Shown here: in pieces, positions 23,917 to 34,845 of the stretch
Position numbering within the stretch: the stretch's first letter is position 1
How the letters are laid out: the number at the start of each line of letters is the position of its first letter
NCBI GenBank assembly: GCA_963585895.1
Contig: CAUZXS010002518.1
Coordinates: forward strand, 78,501-142,500
From: Sepioteuthis lessoniana
Lineage: Eukaryota; Mollusca; Cephalopoda; Myopsida; Loliginidae
Length of the DNA stretch: 64,000 bases
Direction: 5' to 3'
Notes under the pieces: generated by a model
What the model was told of the DNA's origin: nothing
Database searches by the model: none
Seen by the model: the letters and a program-made list of their open reading frames with translations, nothing else
Program-made: the position numbers and the translations under genes

Positions 23917-24029
23917 AAAGGGAATATCCTCTTTATATGTTGAATGTTCATTAACATATAACTTTTTTCTTTACCAGAGAGTGTGTTTCCACTCTATGAA
24001 CTATCTTTTCAACTCATAGTGGAGAACTC

Positions 24030-24338
24030 ATGTTTAGCTTGTTTGTCATCATTTTTTTGACTAAAACATGCTTCTTCATACACATCACACTTTCTTCAGT
24101 AAATTTCTCATGGTTTGCACTTCTTCAAAATTTTGATGCCCGATCTCTGTCCAAACCTGGAGTATTCTGATTTGCCATTATTTTGAGTAGCCTCAATACA
24201 AATATTTTGTGAGATCAAAATACTTTTTCTATAAACCAACTCCAAAGAAGGTAGAGTTTACATTTATGAAAACAAAAAAATTTGGAAGAAAAATTATTGC
24301 TAAAAAAAAATCCCCTTTATTTATTAAATGATCCTATA
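24030..24338 (+). repeat. Repeat family E, copy 1
   Basis: Shares with 29730-30410 the order 'aaaacatgcttcttcataca', 'ggtttgcacttcttcaaaat', 'ttctataaaccaactcc' and 'atttattaaatgatcc', each with moderate divergence. Both end beside a TA tract. No coding sense found. Confidence 0.6.
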
Positions 24339-24366
24339 TATATATATATATTCTAAAACTATGTAC

Positions 24367-24397
<31 letters not shown>

Positions 24398-24441
24398 TAC
24401 ACTCAAATTATATGAATGAATATACATATTTTTTCATTTTG

Positions 24442-24504
24442 TTAACTGCCTGATGATTGTTGTTTTGCAAAAGAACTCCATGAAACCCAGGGGTCGCAGT
24501 CTAA
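24442..24504 (+). ncRNA. Hammerhead-like ribozyme variant
   Basis: CTGATGA (24450-24456) and GAAA (24482-24485) are present. Stem III is ACCC with GGGT around a 2-nt loop (24485-24494), with cleavage-site C at 24495. Stem I pairs ACTGC (24445-24449) with GCAGT (24496-24500) perfectly and extends TTA with TAA. The stem II region (24457-24481) is unusual: the closing position is T-T and the hairpin is imperfect. Either a decayed copy or a variant. Confidence 0.55.
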
Positions 24505-24539
24505 ATTCCATGAATTAAATATATATATATATCAAATGT

Positions 24540-24654
24540 ATATTTATTTATTATTATTATATAATAGCTCTATCCTTGATATTGAGCACTCTCCATATTA
24601 TATTGCACTTGGTTCGACACAAACCCACATAGTGATTTAGTGACAAAAACACTG

Positions 24655-24660
<6 letters not shown>
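24540..24660 (+). repeat. Shared 60-bp block, copy 2
   Basis: 'agctctatccttgatattga' and 'gcactctccatattatattg' match the blocks at 19141 and 62936. TA tracts flank it at 24522-24532 and 24658-24688. Confidence 0.5.
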
Positions 24661-24695
<35 letters not shown>

Positions 24696-25009
24696 TTTCT
24701 GAAGTTATTAAGCAAATCATATAAACTTCAAAAAATCAAATTTGGTTTGAAAAAACAATTACCAAATTTTAAACGATTAATTTAGATGTCAAATCAGAGC
24801 CAGAGTTGAAATTTTAGGTAATATTAAAATATTTTATCGGATTTATATGATGGGTTTTAAAAACTGCTGTCTGAAGTTATCAGGCAAAATCAAAGAATCA
24901 CATTTTAATGCAATAAAAAGTTAATAAAATCATCAAAAATTCATCAACTTCAATAATAGAACAAATAACTAATACTTACAAGTCTTTGAATCCTTTACAT
25001 TTTAATATA

Positions 25010-26527
25010 GTGACCCTTCTTCTCAATAACACCCAGTAATTTATCATCCATTGATTTTGTTTGTTTTTTGACTTCAGTAGATTCACTTTCTGACATGGTA
25101 GCTTTGTTTCCTGTAGGTCTACTTTGTTATTCTATTCTTTGTCATCATCATATAAATTGATTTTCATAATTGGCCATAGATTTTCAATTGGATTCAGATC
25201 AGGACTTGATGGTGTATCAGTAAATCTTTTATGCTAAAAGATTGTTTGGTTTGGTTTTATGGCATATCAACCTTTGTAGGTTATTTAACGCCAAATCCAT
25301 TTTTATGTAAATAATCTATTCTATTGAAAACAGTTAAGTTTAGCATAAGTACACAGTTTAATTGTGAAAAACATTTCCATTTCAAACTATTTAAGCAGTT
25401 ATATGTAATAATTCAGTTAAGGGTAAATACAGTTTTAATGTCAAAAAACAGTTCTATTTGAAATAATTCAGTAAAGCATAAGCACACAGTTTAAGTGTAA
25501 AGATGGTTTAATTGTCAAAAACGTTTCTATTTCAAGCTATTCAGTTTACTCACTTTAGTTTAGCATAAGTATACTGTTAGTTCTATTTAACCCATAGATA
25601 AGGCCCTATCAGGTCCTACCACTCCGGGCCAGAGTGGACCTGGGAGCGATGGCAATGAAGGGGTACTCCGCATTCCCCAAAGCTCCAGCACTGCTGGAAA
25701 CTCACCATCAGATTGTTTAGTGTCATATCCAGGACACTCGTTAGTGGGGGGATCTTACCCCTCTGCAGAGAAGCAGTCGGTGTATTCTACAGCCCCAGCC
25801 GACTGGGCAATATGCTAAAAGAATTCATGGGAAAACTTAGATACCCAAGGAGTAGCATTGTCATGCATAAATACACACTTCACTTTGTAACTGCAAGACT
25901 AGGATATGTACCATATAAAGAAAGTCTTGTCCATAAAATCACAATAACTAGTACTGTTTGCTTTAACTCCTTCATTGACTTTGAACAGTCCAATAATGGT
26001 TTAGTCAATAATTCCAGCCCATACCATCACACTACCATTCTTTGTAACCTTTTCGTCACAGGCATATTAAAATTGGATAAAATCCATCCTTTGCGCTATT
26101 CATCAGGTCCATCAAATGTCACTCGAAATTCATCCATGAAAATTACTTTAGAAAAGTCAATTTTCACATATTTCTTGGTCCAATTTTAATGCTTAAAGTG
26201 AGAGGTTGGCAAGGGATTTTTTTTACAGATCCCAATTTGCAAAGAATTCAACACTTTTTGTACTTCTTGACTCTCAATTCTAAAGATCTGAGTTCTGGTC
26301 AAAGGTGGTTGTTTCACTTTAACTTGTTTAAGTTAAGAACTTGCTTCCTCAAGATGAATGTAAAGTCTTTTCCTTTGCTTGAAGTTCTTAAATTAGTTAT
26401 ATTTTCAACAGCCTTCTTTATCATTTGATGATCTCTGCAGAGTTCCTTCGATATCTCCAAAGTGATGATTCCCTCATTCAATAATTTTCTGTTTTTCAGT
26501 AGCTATTAGATCGTTTCCTTTATCCAT
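25010..26527 (-). pseudogene. Tc1-like transposase pseudogene
   Basis: Minus-strand start near 26527 (MDKGNDLIATEKQ), with a helix-turn-helix-like TLEISKELC segment. Then KVIFMDE (first Asp), NGSVMVWAG, VFMHDNATPW (second Asp) and SSPDLNPIENLW (the Glu). All three DDE residues survive, but stops (for example after FDGPDE) and frameshifts are present, and element G splits the gene between the second Asp and the Glu. The Asp-Glu spacing is about 31 residues rather than 34, which suggests a small deletion. Confidence 0.88.
25242..25810 (-). mobile_element. Element G, complete 569-bp copy with target duplication
   Basis: Bounded by a perfect 12-bp duplication 'tatgctaaaaga' at 25230-25241 and 25811-25822, which fixes both ends. 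In sense order the element is: body starting 'ttgcccagtcggctggggct', body end 'cctatctatgggttaaatag', a monomer array ('acagttctatttcaaa'-like units), then the tail ending 'gatatgccataaaaccaaac'. It has no protein frame and no poly(A). The retroposon reading rests on the target duplication and tail. Confidence 0.92.
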
Positions 26528-26798
26528 GTATCATCATATATTATGGACAAAAAGAAAAAATATTTTTTATTAGATTTCAGAATTCTTAAGCTAATATCAA
26601 TTTAATCTGCATATTAACTTTAGTCAGTATATTTCCAAAATTTCAAATATCTCAAAACCTAACCATTAAAAATGGCAGAAAATTTAATCAAATACTTTAC
26701 CAAGAGTGAAAATGAATGGGTTAAAGTTTGACAAATATTAGTTCCAAATCTTTAGAGTTATTGAGGTTTATTTGATTTGCATAATAACTTCACATAGG

Positions 26799-26803
<5 letters not shown>

Positions 26804-26847
<44 letters not shown>
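26804..26847. repeat. (TA)n microsatellite at Tc1 right end
   Basis: TA run directly next to the transposon end, mirroring the run at 24658-24688 on the other side. Confidence 0.95.
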
Positions 26848-26849
<2 letters not shown>

Positions 26850-26850
<1 letters not shown>

Positions 26851-27318
26851 ACATACATTCATATCAAAATATATAAATATACATAATATAAATAAATATG
26901 CATTAGATTGAGTCATAAATAATTTCCGTTTTAATAAAATAGAATTTATTCATGAATAATTTAACAGTGAATTAATTTCCCTCAATAGTATATTTGTCAT
27001 TATTTTCAATCACCTCTTGCCCTTGATCAACCAACTTGATTCTTCACCAATAAAATTTGGCTGGTTTTGTACTCAAGAAGTTTTTCACAAATATTTGTGA
27101 GATCATGAATTAAATTATGACGCCCACTCTTTCACTACTAAAATAAGATTGAACAATGAAGGCACTTTTTAATCAGGTAATTTCCAGATGAATTTTAAAC
27201 CTTGGAAGTTTAAATGTGTACTTAAAACTTTCTTTTTAAAAAATAGAAATTAATCATGACTCAAACACAATATATGTATTTACACATTTATATATACTAG
27301 TGCATAATTATATTTAGT

Positions 27319-27354
<36 letters not shown>

Positions 27355-28316
27355 CAAATTTTTTTTTCTGCACCTAAATATTTATCATAGATTGAAATTG
27401 CTTAGAAACAAAATCATTCTATCAGAAAAATTGACAGAACAATTACATTTACTAATTAACTGACCAAATTCCACATGGATAACATTTGATATCTCTTGAA
27501 AGAAAAACAGATTGAAAGCTAAATGGCATTGAAAAAAATTGACCAAAATAATTTCCAATTTAGAAAAGTTTTTTCCCCCTCTAATTACTAAGATCTGTTT
27601 TGTCCTTTTCTAAATGGAGCCAATCATGGGCCAGTTCAGCAAAGATAATCAGACTTGCTTTATGTGAATTGATACACTAAACTGCACTAAATACAAATCT
27701 TACTAAAAAGACTTACCAACAGACATTAAAAGAGAAAGGTTTGCATGCAACAATTTTATATCGAGAAGAGAAAAAAAATAATCAAAACTCATTATAATTC
27801 ATGGCATGTTCAAATAGTTATATAACTGACTTCATGATTTTCTTTCAAAGTGGCACCAACTCGTCTAGACATCAGTACTTTATCAAATAAGTTGCTCAGC
27901 CATACTTTATTTTTTCAATATTGTCTTTTATTTATTTTTTTTTGTGATAACAAAAGGCCTGCATTAAATTTCACTTGAAAATATTTTTTCATGAAAAAAA
28001 AAAAAAAGTGGCATCACTGATTTGGATACGTTTAAAATGCAAAACGAAGCTTCTCGATTTCATATGATGATCCATGTGAAGATCTTTGACTGACATTGAG
28101 GTTTCAAGGAAAGAAAAACATCAGTTGAAAGATTGGAGCATCAATAGAAGCTTAACAGTTGAGAACGTATGCTATCTACCTTCAGCAGATAGAAAATTGA
28201 CTATGAGAATGTTTGTGAAAAGGTAAGCTCTTCAGTGGCTCTAGTCAAGTTATTATTGCTGAAGATTTCAGGATGAGACATGTTGTAGCCATCTTTCCAA
28301 TAATAATACCCAAGCT
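26850..28316. other. Unassigned AT-rich DNA with TA tract
   Basis: (TA)n at 27319-27351. The rest has no match inside the window and no frame that I can support. Confidence 0.4.
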
Positions 28317-28590
28317 AAAACATTATGACTGAAACAACAAAGATTCTAGTTTGGATAATTAATGGAATATTGACAACACAACATCCCAATACTCCTAAAT
28401 ATGGAGGCCAGTGAATGGCCAATTTGAAACATTATGACTGAAACAACAATGATGAAGATATTAATTCGAATAATGGAAGGATTAATGACCATGTTTCTTC
28501 TTAATATTCAAACAATATGAGTGAAGCCAGAGAATATTTCATATTAATGTTTTTAAGTGAAATAACAAAGATAAATATAATACTTTCTAT
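28317..28590 (+). repeat. Short tandem array, units about 80-110 bp
   Basis: 'aaaacattatgactgaaaca' at 28317 recurs at 28427 ('aaacattatgactgaaacaa') and in worn form at 28509 ('aaacaatatgagtgaagcc'), each followed by 'aataatggaa' or similar text. Two to three diverged units. Confidence 0.55.
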
Positions 28591-28694
28591 AACTGATAGA
28601 ACAATGACAATGCTTCAAGTTTCAGAAAATCAAACAAGAAAGGCCAGAGAGTGCAGAAATTGGAATGTGAATAAAAACAACAATTTCCCAGTGA

Positions 28695-28912
28695 TGTGGT
28701 GGCTAGTGTGTTTGATTGTAATATTTTAGTAAGAGGGTTCAAACTCCAGTCATTCTATTATGTTCACATTTGTACTAATACCTTTGGGGAAGATATGAAC
28801 CCCCTTACCCCAACTCAGTAATGAATTAAATACTACTACTTCTACAATGATGGCTTTGGCATTATATAACCAACAAAGGTTGATATACCATTATACAGAG
28901 AAACCAAACAAA
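28695..28912 (+). mobile_element. SINE A, diverged
   Basis: Worn head with 'gagggttcaaactccagtca', core 'ggggaagatatgaacccc', tail 'caacaaaggttgatatacca' and 'agagaaaccaaaca'. A box nearly lost. Confidence 0.75.
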
Positions 28913-29729
28913 ATTTTATCTTCAAATTTCAAGTAAAATTATTTTTCTTTATTTGATATAAAATCTTTTTTGCGTCACTGCTGAGAATTTTAATTCTAAA
29001 TGCTATCATGGAAATGACAGAGTTATTTTTACTGTTTATTTTCACAAACATATTTAGATCAGAAATGTCCCATAGCTGCACTGTATGAAGGGAAAGTGAA
29101 TGTTTGCCCAATTAAGTTAATGTAGTGACATATTCCTCATTTATTTTTACATTATCAGCACAAGGCACTGGTAACATTGAATATCCAGATCAGCAGTTTG
29201 ACATTCAGAGTAAAGCACACAATACCAGAACCTGGAGCTTCATTAAAGTATAAAGATTATGAACCTTTAGGTATAATGTATAAGTTTTCTTTCAAGTATC
29301 ATATCTGAATTTTGTGTTAGGTCTACACCATAGGAAGTACTGTTTATAGTTCTTCCTATTTCAAGGAAGTCAGCAGTGATGGAACCTATTATGTCTCAGA
29401 AGACTATCAGCATGAACTCATTTACTGACTGCAGTGCCCAGAACTTTTTCTTTACCTGAGAATGGACTGTCTTTTCCACTCAAGCATGCAGCATGTTATA
29501 TACCCTACCTATGAAGATTAATGGGTATGTCCCATTCCTCATAAATATGTTGGATACTATGGTGACGGAGTGAATCTGCAAACTAAGTTATCACCACGAG
29601 CAGTGGTTACCTTTTTCACGCCACTGGCAAGTATTGTATTTTGTTAATGATATAAAGACTTCCATTTCATTTTCAACCTCCATTTTCGTTATTTCTCATT
29701 CGATAATCTTTTGTCAGTTTACTACAAGT
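28913..29729. other. Unassigned DNA
   Basis: Less repetitive than its surroundings. Reads such as 29160-29480 have mixed composition but no open frame over about 60 codons and no domain. Confidence 0.4.
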
Positions 29730-30410
29730 GTCAATTTGTAAACATTTTCTTTGCCTAAAACATACTTCTCTATGCATATCGATGAGGGCGGGGGGGTCTT
29801 CATGGTGTAATAGGTAAAGCGAGAAAATGTGAAATCATAGTAAGCGAGTTCAAACTCCAGTCATGCTATTACATCCACTTTCGGACAAATTACCCTTGGG
29901 AAAGGTATGAACCACCTTATCCTCCCAGCTATGGAAAAAATAGTACCACTACTGTTCTTCGAGAAGGATGGCTTTGGCGTTAAATAACCTACAAAGGTTG
30001 ATATGCCATTAAACAGAGAAACCAAACCTACACATATCACAAATTCTTCTGTAAATTTCATATGGTTTGTACTTCTCAAACAGCAAAAATTTAACGACAG
30101 ATATCTGTTCAAATTTTGAAGCACTATTTTGCAGCCATTTGAAATTACCTCCAAAGAAGTAATTTTGCAAAATTGAAATAATTTTTGCTATAAACCAATT
30201 AAAAACAATACATTTATCGAAAAATATTCTGGGGAAAAAATATTTTGCTTTTTCCTTGGAAAAAAATATTTTGCTCTTTTTCCTTATTTAGGGAATGACC
30301 CATGCATATTTATTTGGTCTCTCCTCAGACAAAAAAATTACCTTATTTATAGAATGATTCTTGCATGAGGTCCTTCCTCAGTCATTTACTTATTTACTAA
30401 ACAACGCTCA
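29730..30410 (+). repeat. Repeat family E, copy 2, split by SINE A
   Basis: 'taaaacatacttctctatgc' precedes and 'cacatatcacaaattcttct' follows the SINE at 29789-30028, in the order seen in the copy at 24030. Ends 'ttatttagggaatgaccc' and is followed by a TA tract (30410-30431). Confidence 0.6.
29789..30028 (+). mobile_element. SINE A, full length
   Basis: Head 'tcttcatggtgtaataggta' and 'gcgagttcaaactccagtca', core 'ccttgggaaaggtatgaacc' and 'tcctcccagctatgg', 'gaaggatggctttggcgtta', tail 'acctacaaaggttgatatgc' then 'aaacagagaaaccaaacc'. Confidence 0.9.
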
Positions 30411-30547
30411 TATATATATATATATATATATCTTTTTATGGTTGTACTCCCTGAAGTGCTGGATGCATGGTTCATTGTTATCAAAATGGATTTAAGTGTT
30501 TACTTCATTCAATAATCTGGAGATTCAATTGTAGTAACCTACTTTTC

Positions 30548-30552
<5 letters not shown>

Positions 30553-30610
<58 letters not shown>
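30553..30610. repeat. (TA)n(CA)n compound microsatellite
   Basis: TA run then CA run. Confidence 0.93.
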
Positions 30611-30616
<6 letters not shown>

Positions 30617-31007
30617 ATGCAAAATATCAGTCAGATTCAGCAAAACGTTTTCCAAGAGCAATCCAAGTCATACTATGCAAATATGTGAATGGTCTTTTCT
30701 AATATAGGAAATGGAGGAAGCAGTATTTTGCCATAAGTGACTTTGGAGATAGTTATAGAAAAGAAGGTTTTCCAAAAGTTAACTTACAACTCACTATCAA
30801 TAACAGTGACATGCTAGTAATAAGACACATTGTTACTATATCTCCTAAGGATACTGACTACAAATGGAAGTGGACCTATGCCTTTCTTAAATTGATAAGA
30901 GTGAAGCAAATATAAATAACTTCAGCTGGAATTTCAACAATTTACCACTTCTGTTTTTTATAATCATAACAGTTTTATGGAGGCACATTCCATACAACTG
31001 TTATTGT

Positions 31008-31170
31008 CAGAGAAAATGGAATTGGCAACCTCAGATGAAATCTTGGATACGGCTCTTTGCATTTCATGTTACATTGATTCCCATGAATTCTTCTGTCTGC
31101 CATCTCACTCCCATTTGTATATAAATAGTAGGGAAAACTGGGTTCTTTCAGTCCCTGTCCTTATGAAGGA
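31008..31170 (+). mobile_element. SINE B fragment
   Basis: 'gagaaaatggaattggcaac', 'gaaatcttggatacggctct' and 'aaatagtagggaaaactggg' follow the B order. The A box and 3' tail are lost. Confidence 0.55.
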
Positions 31171-31214
31171 GTCTTATTTGTTTGTTTGGGTAAAAATCCA
31201 AACAAACAAATAAG

Positions 31215-31852
31215 ACATCTTCATATCAACCTTTGTAAGTTATTTAATGCCAAATCTATTTTTATACAAATAAATAGTTTTATTTCAAACAATTCAATTT
31301 TGCATAAGCATAGAGTTTAATTGTCAAAAAACATTTCTTTTTCAAGCTATTCAGTTTAGTCAAACAGTTCTGATTCAAACACTTCAGTTAAGAATTTTTG
31401 TTTACATACAGTTAAATGTCAAAACATTTCTATTTCAAACAATTCAGTTTGGCATAAATACAGTTTCATTGTCAAAAATAGTTCTATTTCAAACAATTCA
31501 ATTTAGCACAAGTACATAGCTTAAATGTCATAACAGTTCTATTGCAAGCAATTCAGTTAAACATGAGTATGCAGTTTAGTTCTATTTCAAGCAATTTGGC
31601 TAAACATAAGTATGCAGTTTAGTTCTATTTTACTCATAGATAGGACCCTATCAGGTACTACCACTGCAGGCCAGAGTGAACCTGGGAACAATGGCAATGA
31701 AGAGGTAACCTGTATTATCCAAAGCTCCAGCATTACTGGAACCTCACCATCAGATTGTTTTGTGTCATATCAAGGACACTCGTTGGAGAGGGGAGTCTTA
31801 CCCCTCGGCAGAGATGCAGTCAGTGTATTCTACAGCCCCAGCCAACTAGGTA
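31215..31852 (-). mobile_element. Element G with long monomer array
   Basis: Tail complement 'catatcaacctttgtaagtt', then about 350 bp of units carrying 'ttctatttcaaacaattca' and 'gcataagtacatag', then the body 31630-31852 ('gataggaccctatcaggtac' to 'acagccccagccaactagg'). Confidence 0.87.
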
Positions 31853-31861
31853 AGAGGAAGT

Positions 31862-32145
31862 GGTCACTCATCTAATCATTGAACTGGGTCATCACCACTA
31901 AACTTCAAAGTCTAATTTACAAAGCTTTGCTGAAGTTGGCAAACAGGCCTTTGGTTGCTTACAGTACCTGCAATTATTAATTAGTCACTCATTTAAGTAC
32001 TAAACAGGTTCAACACTGCTTAACGTCAAAGATTTTATTTACTAAGTTTTGCTGAGTTTGACACATAGGCTTCAGGTTGCTGTTACTAATTGATCAAACA
32101 TCTAAGCAATGAGGAGGCTTATTGCCATTTAACTTTGAAATTCAT
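31862..32145 (-). repeat. Tandem 5S-rRNA-like units (three)
   Basis: The minus strand repeats a worn 5S rRNA internal region: 'gttaagcagtgttgaacctg' then 'ttagtacttaaatgagtgac', matching the 5S pattern GTTAAGC, GGTTAGTACT, GATGGGTGACC. Related motifs at 31864, 31985 and 32094 give spacings of about 121 and 109 bp. Between them 'tactgtaagcaacc' corresponds to the 5S 3' end. Too worn to be functional 5S genes. Confidence 0.7.
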
Positions 32146-32162
32146 AGATCTACTTGTTACTT

Positions 32163-32377
32163 GTTCGCCAATGGACTGTTCAATCCCAGGTCAAGTCATA
32201 CCAAAGACTCAAAAAATGGTACTTGATGCTGCTTTGCTTAACACTCACTATTAGAAGGTAAGGATCAAGGGTAAAGTGGAGCAATCTGGTGAATGGAGTA
32301 GCGCCCTCCCCTACACCTCAGTGTGGTAGCTATTGAAAAGGGAGCCTTCAGGTTACCCTCGACTATGGTTGCCAACA
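32163..32377 (+). mobile_element. SINE C, 5'-shortened, with target duplication
   Basis: Begins 'gttcgccaatggactg', B-box region 'gttcaatcccaggtcaagtc', then 'taccaaagactcaaaaaatg', 'ggatcaagggtaaagtggag', end 'gactatggttgccaaca'. An 11-bp repeat 'acttgttactt' flanks it (32152-32162 and 32378-32388). Confidence 0.88.
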
Positions 32378-32407
32378 ACTTGTTACTTACAAAAGTTCTT
32401 AAAGTGC

Positions 32408-32676
32408 ATTTGGCATAATGAGTTCAGTGACTGGAGTTCAAATCCTGGATAAGGTTCTTTACATTTTAATACATGCTACTGCCCATGGGAAATGCATGAA
32501 CCTATCTCTTTTCCCTCCAGCTATGTGTAAATAGTAAGGAAGACTGGGTTCTTTAGTCTTGATAAGGCAACCAGTCTAGGAAAAGAAAAACTTGGAATTC
32601 AAACCACCTTTACTATGCTTAAAAACTATCCTTGTGTTACATCCTGATGTGGACAGGGGTTGGGTGAATACATCTC
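32408..32676 (+). mobile_element. SINE B, near full length
   Basis: Head 'gcatttggcataatgagttc' with 'ggagttcaaatcctggataa', core 'cagctatgtgtaaatagtaa', 'caaccagtctaggaaaagaa', tail 'ggacaggggttgggtgaata'. A deletion has removed part of the head. Confidence 0.85.
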
Positions 32677-32699
32677 ATAACATTTTAATGAGATGACAA

Positions 32700-32990
32700 G
32701 TTATTTGTTGGTTATTTAATGGCATATTTACCCTTGATAGTTATTCAATGCCAAGTTTTCTTTATACAGAAATATATATGATTTTTAGGGTATAGTTTGT
32801 AAGTAACTTTATTTTCATATGAGAGCAAATTTATTTATAAACTTAAGTGGTTTCTAGTATTTCCATTTTACATTAGTGATTCTATTTATCAAGTATTCCT
32901 ATCTAATTTTATTCTAATCCCATGCTTGATTATAGTTAAATGGTTTCTATTGATGCTATTTAACACTAATAATTCTACTTGATATTAATA
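32700..32990 (-). mobile_element. Element G tail and monomers, body missing
   Basis: Tail complement 'ttatttaatggcatatttac', 'gatttttagggtatagtttg', then monomers ('aacttaagtggtttctag'). It stops where the next G copy begins. Confidence 0.65.
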
Positions 32991-34139
32991 ATGTTGGTTG
33001 GTTGTTTAGGTTTTATGGCGTATCAACCTTTGTAGGTTATTTACCACCAAATCCATTTTGATAGAAATAATCAGTTCTATTTCAATGAGTACACAGTTTA
33101 ATTGTCAAAAACATTTCTATTTCAAGCTATTCAGTTTATTCAAACAGTTCTAATTCAGGTAATTCAGTTTAGTATAATTAGATTTTGTTTACACACAGTT
33201 TAATGTAAAAAAAGTTCTATATTAAACAATTCATTTTAGTGTAAGTACAGTAATAATGTCAAAAACTGTTCCATTTCAAACAATTCAGTTTAGCATAAGC
33301 ACTCAGTTTAATTGTGAAAAACATTTCTATTTCAAGCAATTCAGTTTAGTCAAACAGTTCTAATTGAAATAATGCAGTTAGTTTTATTTAACACATAAAA
33401 AAGGCCCTATCAGATGCTACCACTCTGGACCAGAGTAGAGCAATGGCAATGAAGGGGTGCTCCGCATTCCTCAAAGCTCCAGCATTACTGGAACCTTACC
33501 ATCATATTGTTTAGTGTCATATCCAGGAAACTCATTGCCCAGTCAGCTGGGGCTGTAGAATACACTGACTGCACCTCTGCAGAGGGGTAAGACCCCCCCA
33601 CTAACGAGTGTCCTGGATTTGACACTAAACAATCTGATGGTGAGGTTCCAGCAGTGCTGGAGCTTTGAGGAATGCGGAGTACCCCTTCATTGCCATCGCT
33701 CCCAGGTCCATTCTGGCTCAGAGTGGTAGCACCTGATAGGGCCCTATCTATGGGTTAAATAGAACTAACAGCATACTTATGCTAAAATGAATTGAATAAA
33801 CTGAATAGCTTGAAATAGAAACGTTTTTGACAATAAAACTGTACTTACACTTAAATTGCGTGCTTATGCTTAACTGAATTATTTCAAATAGAACTGTTTT
33901 TGACATTAAAACTGTATTTACACTTAACTGAATTATTACATATAACTGCTTGAATAGTTTGAAATGGAAATGTTTTTCACAATTAAACTGTGTACTTATG
34001 CCAAACTGAACTGTTTTCAATAGGGTTGATATGCCATAAAACCAAACAAACCAAACCAAACCAGGAAACTCTTTGGGGTGGGGTCTTATCCCTCTGGAGA
34101 GGAGCAGTCAGTGTGTTCTACAGCCCAGCCAACTGGGAA
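32991..34139 (-). mobile_element. Element G, split by an opposite-strand G
   Basis: Tail complement 'ggttttatggcgtatcaacc', monomers, body from 33390 ('aaaaaggccctatcagatgc') to 33537. The distal body resumes at 34061 ('ggaaactctttggggtggg') and ends 'acagcccagccaactggg' near 34139. Confidence 0.88.
33538..34060 (+). mobile_element. Element G, complete, inserted in another G
   Basis: Flanked by 'ccaggaaactcattg' (33523-33537) and 'ccaggaaactctttg' (34061-34075), a 15-bp target duplication with one change. In direct sense: 'cccagtcagctggggctgta', body to 'ctatctatgggttaaataga', monomers, and tail 'gggttgatatgccataaaac' plus CCAAA-type repeats. About 523 bp. Confidence 0.92.
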
Positions 34140-34845
34140 AAATATTAATAATAATCCCAAGTCAAAGCTAGAACATTCTATTGGACCCATAAAGGGTATA
34201 CTAAAACAAAACCAGAGCAGTTTAATACGTACCCAGGACACAGATGATTGTACCAAGTGAAAGAAATGGATTCATGTCTGTCCAAATTGGCCTTAGAACG
34301 AATTGAACATAGTGTCAGCCAGAATTTAAAATCACTTTTGCTAATTCTGATAACTATTATGTTACAGCTACATTTAGAGATACAACATGTATTGTTATAT
34401 CTCCAATTACATAAAGGAATAAAACTCTTAATGGATGTCTAGCACTTGGACTTTCACTAACAGAGATTTTGTCAACACACCGTCCAAAGGCATTTTATCA
34501 ATAAGGCTTTGCACTATGGAACATTTCATCCAAAGAGGGTTTTTTTTTTTTATTTTCTGAAATTATTCTAAGAGAATTTATTTATTATCACTTTTATTGC
34601 ATGTTGCTGTTTTCTATAGACTAGATTTTTCTCCAATGGACATATGAAAAAATTTTTGATTATTCACTAATTCAATTTGTTCATTCATAATCTTGTGTTG
34701 TTCTTATCTAACAATTGTCTAAAAGTTTAAAAAAGAAATTTTAAAATTCCCTAAAAACACAGTCAAATGTCATAAAATGGAAGAATTTGAAAACAATTAT
34801 TATTTAGCAAAATAAAAACAGACAAATGCTTTCATATTTTTTAAT
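34140..34845. other. Unassigned DNA
   Basis: The stretch 34140-34440 holds two short overlapping frames (60 and 64 codons) without domains. The rest is AT-rich. Confidence 0.4.

Larger units (their letters stand above)
24689..26803 (-). mobile_element. Tc1-like DNA transposon, dead, split by element G
   Basis: Ends are inverted: left 'tgaagttattaagcaaatca' (from 24700) against the right end 'tgatttgcataataacttca' complement. Each begins 'caca' next to a TA, the usual Tc1 target. Inner repeats near 24868-24900 and 26600-26640 resemble the outer ones, giving an IR/DR-type arrangement. Without the 581-bp insertion and duplication the element is about 1.53 kb, normal for Tc1. TA microsatellites lie at both ends. 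Confidence 0.88.

Noticed and set aside
25713..26189. 158-codon plus frame
   Set aside because: Starts in element G and runs antisense through the Tc1 transposase remnant.
31215..31630. Monomer array of element G as a long terminal repeat
   Set aside because: No paired LTR, no TG/CA ends, and target duplications of 12-15 bp rather than 4-6 bp.
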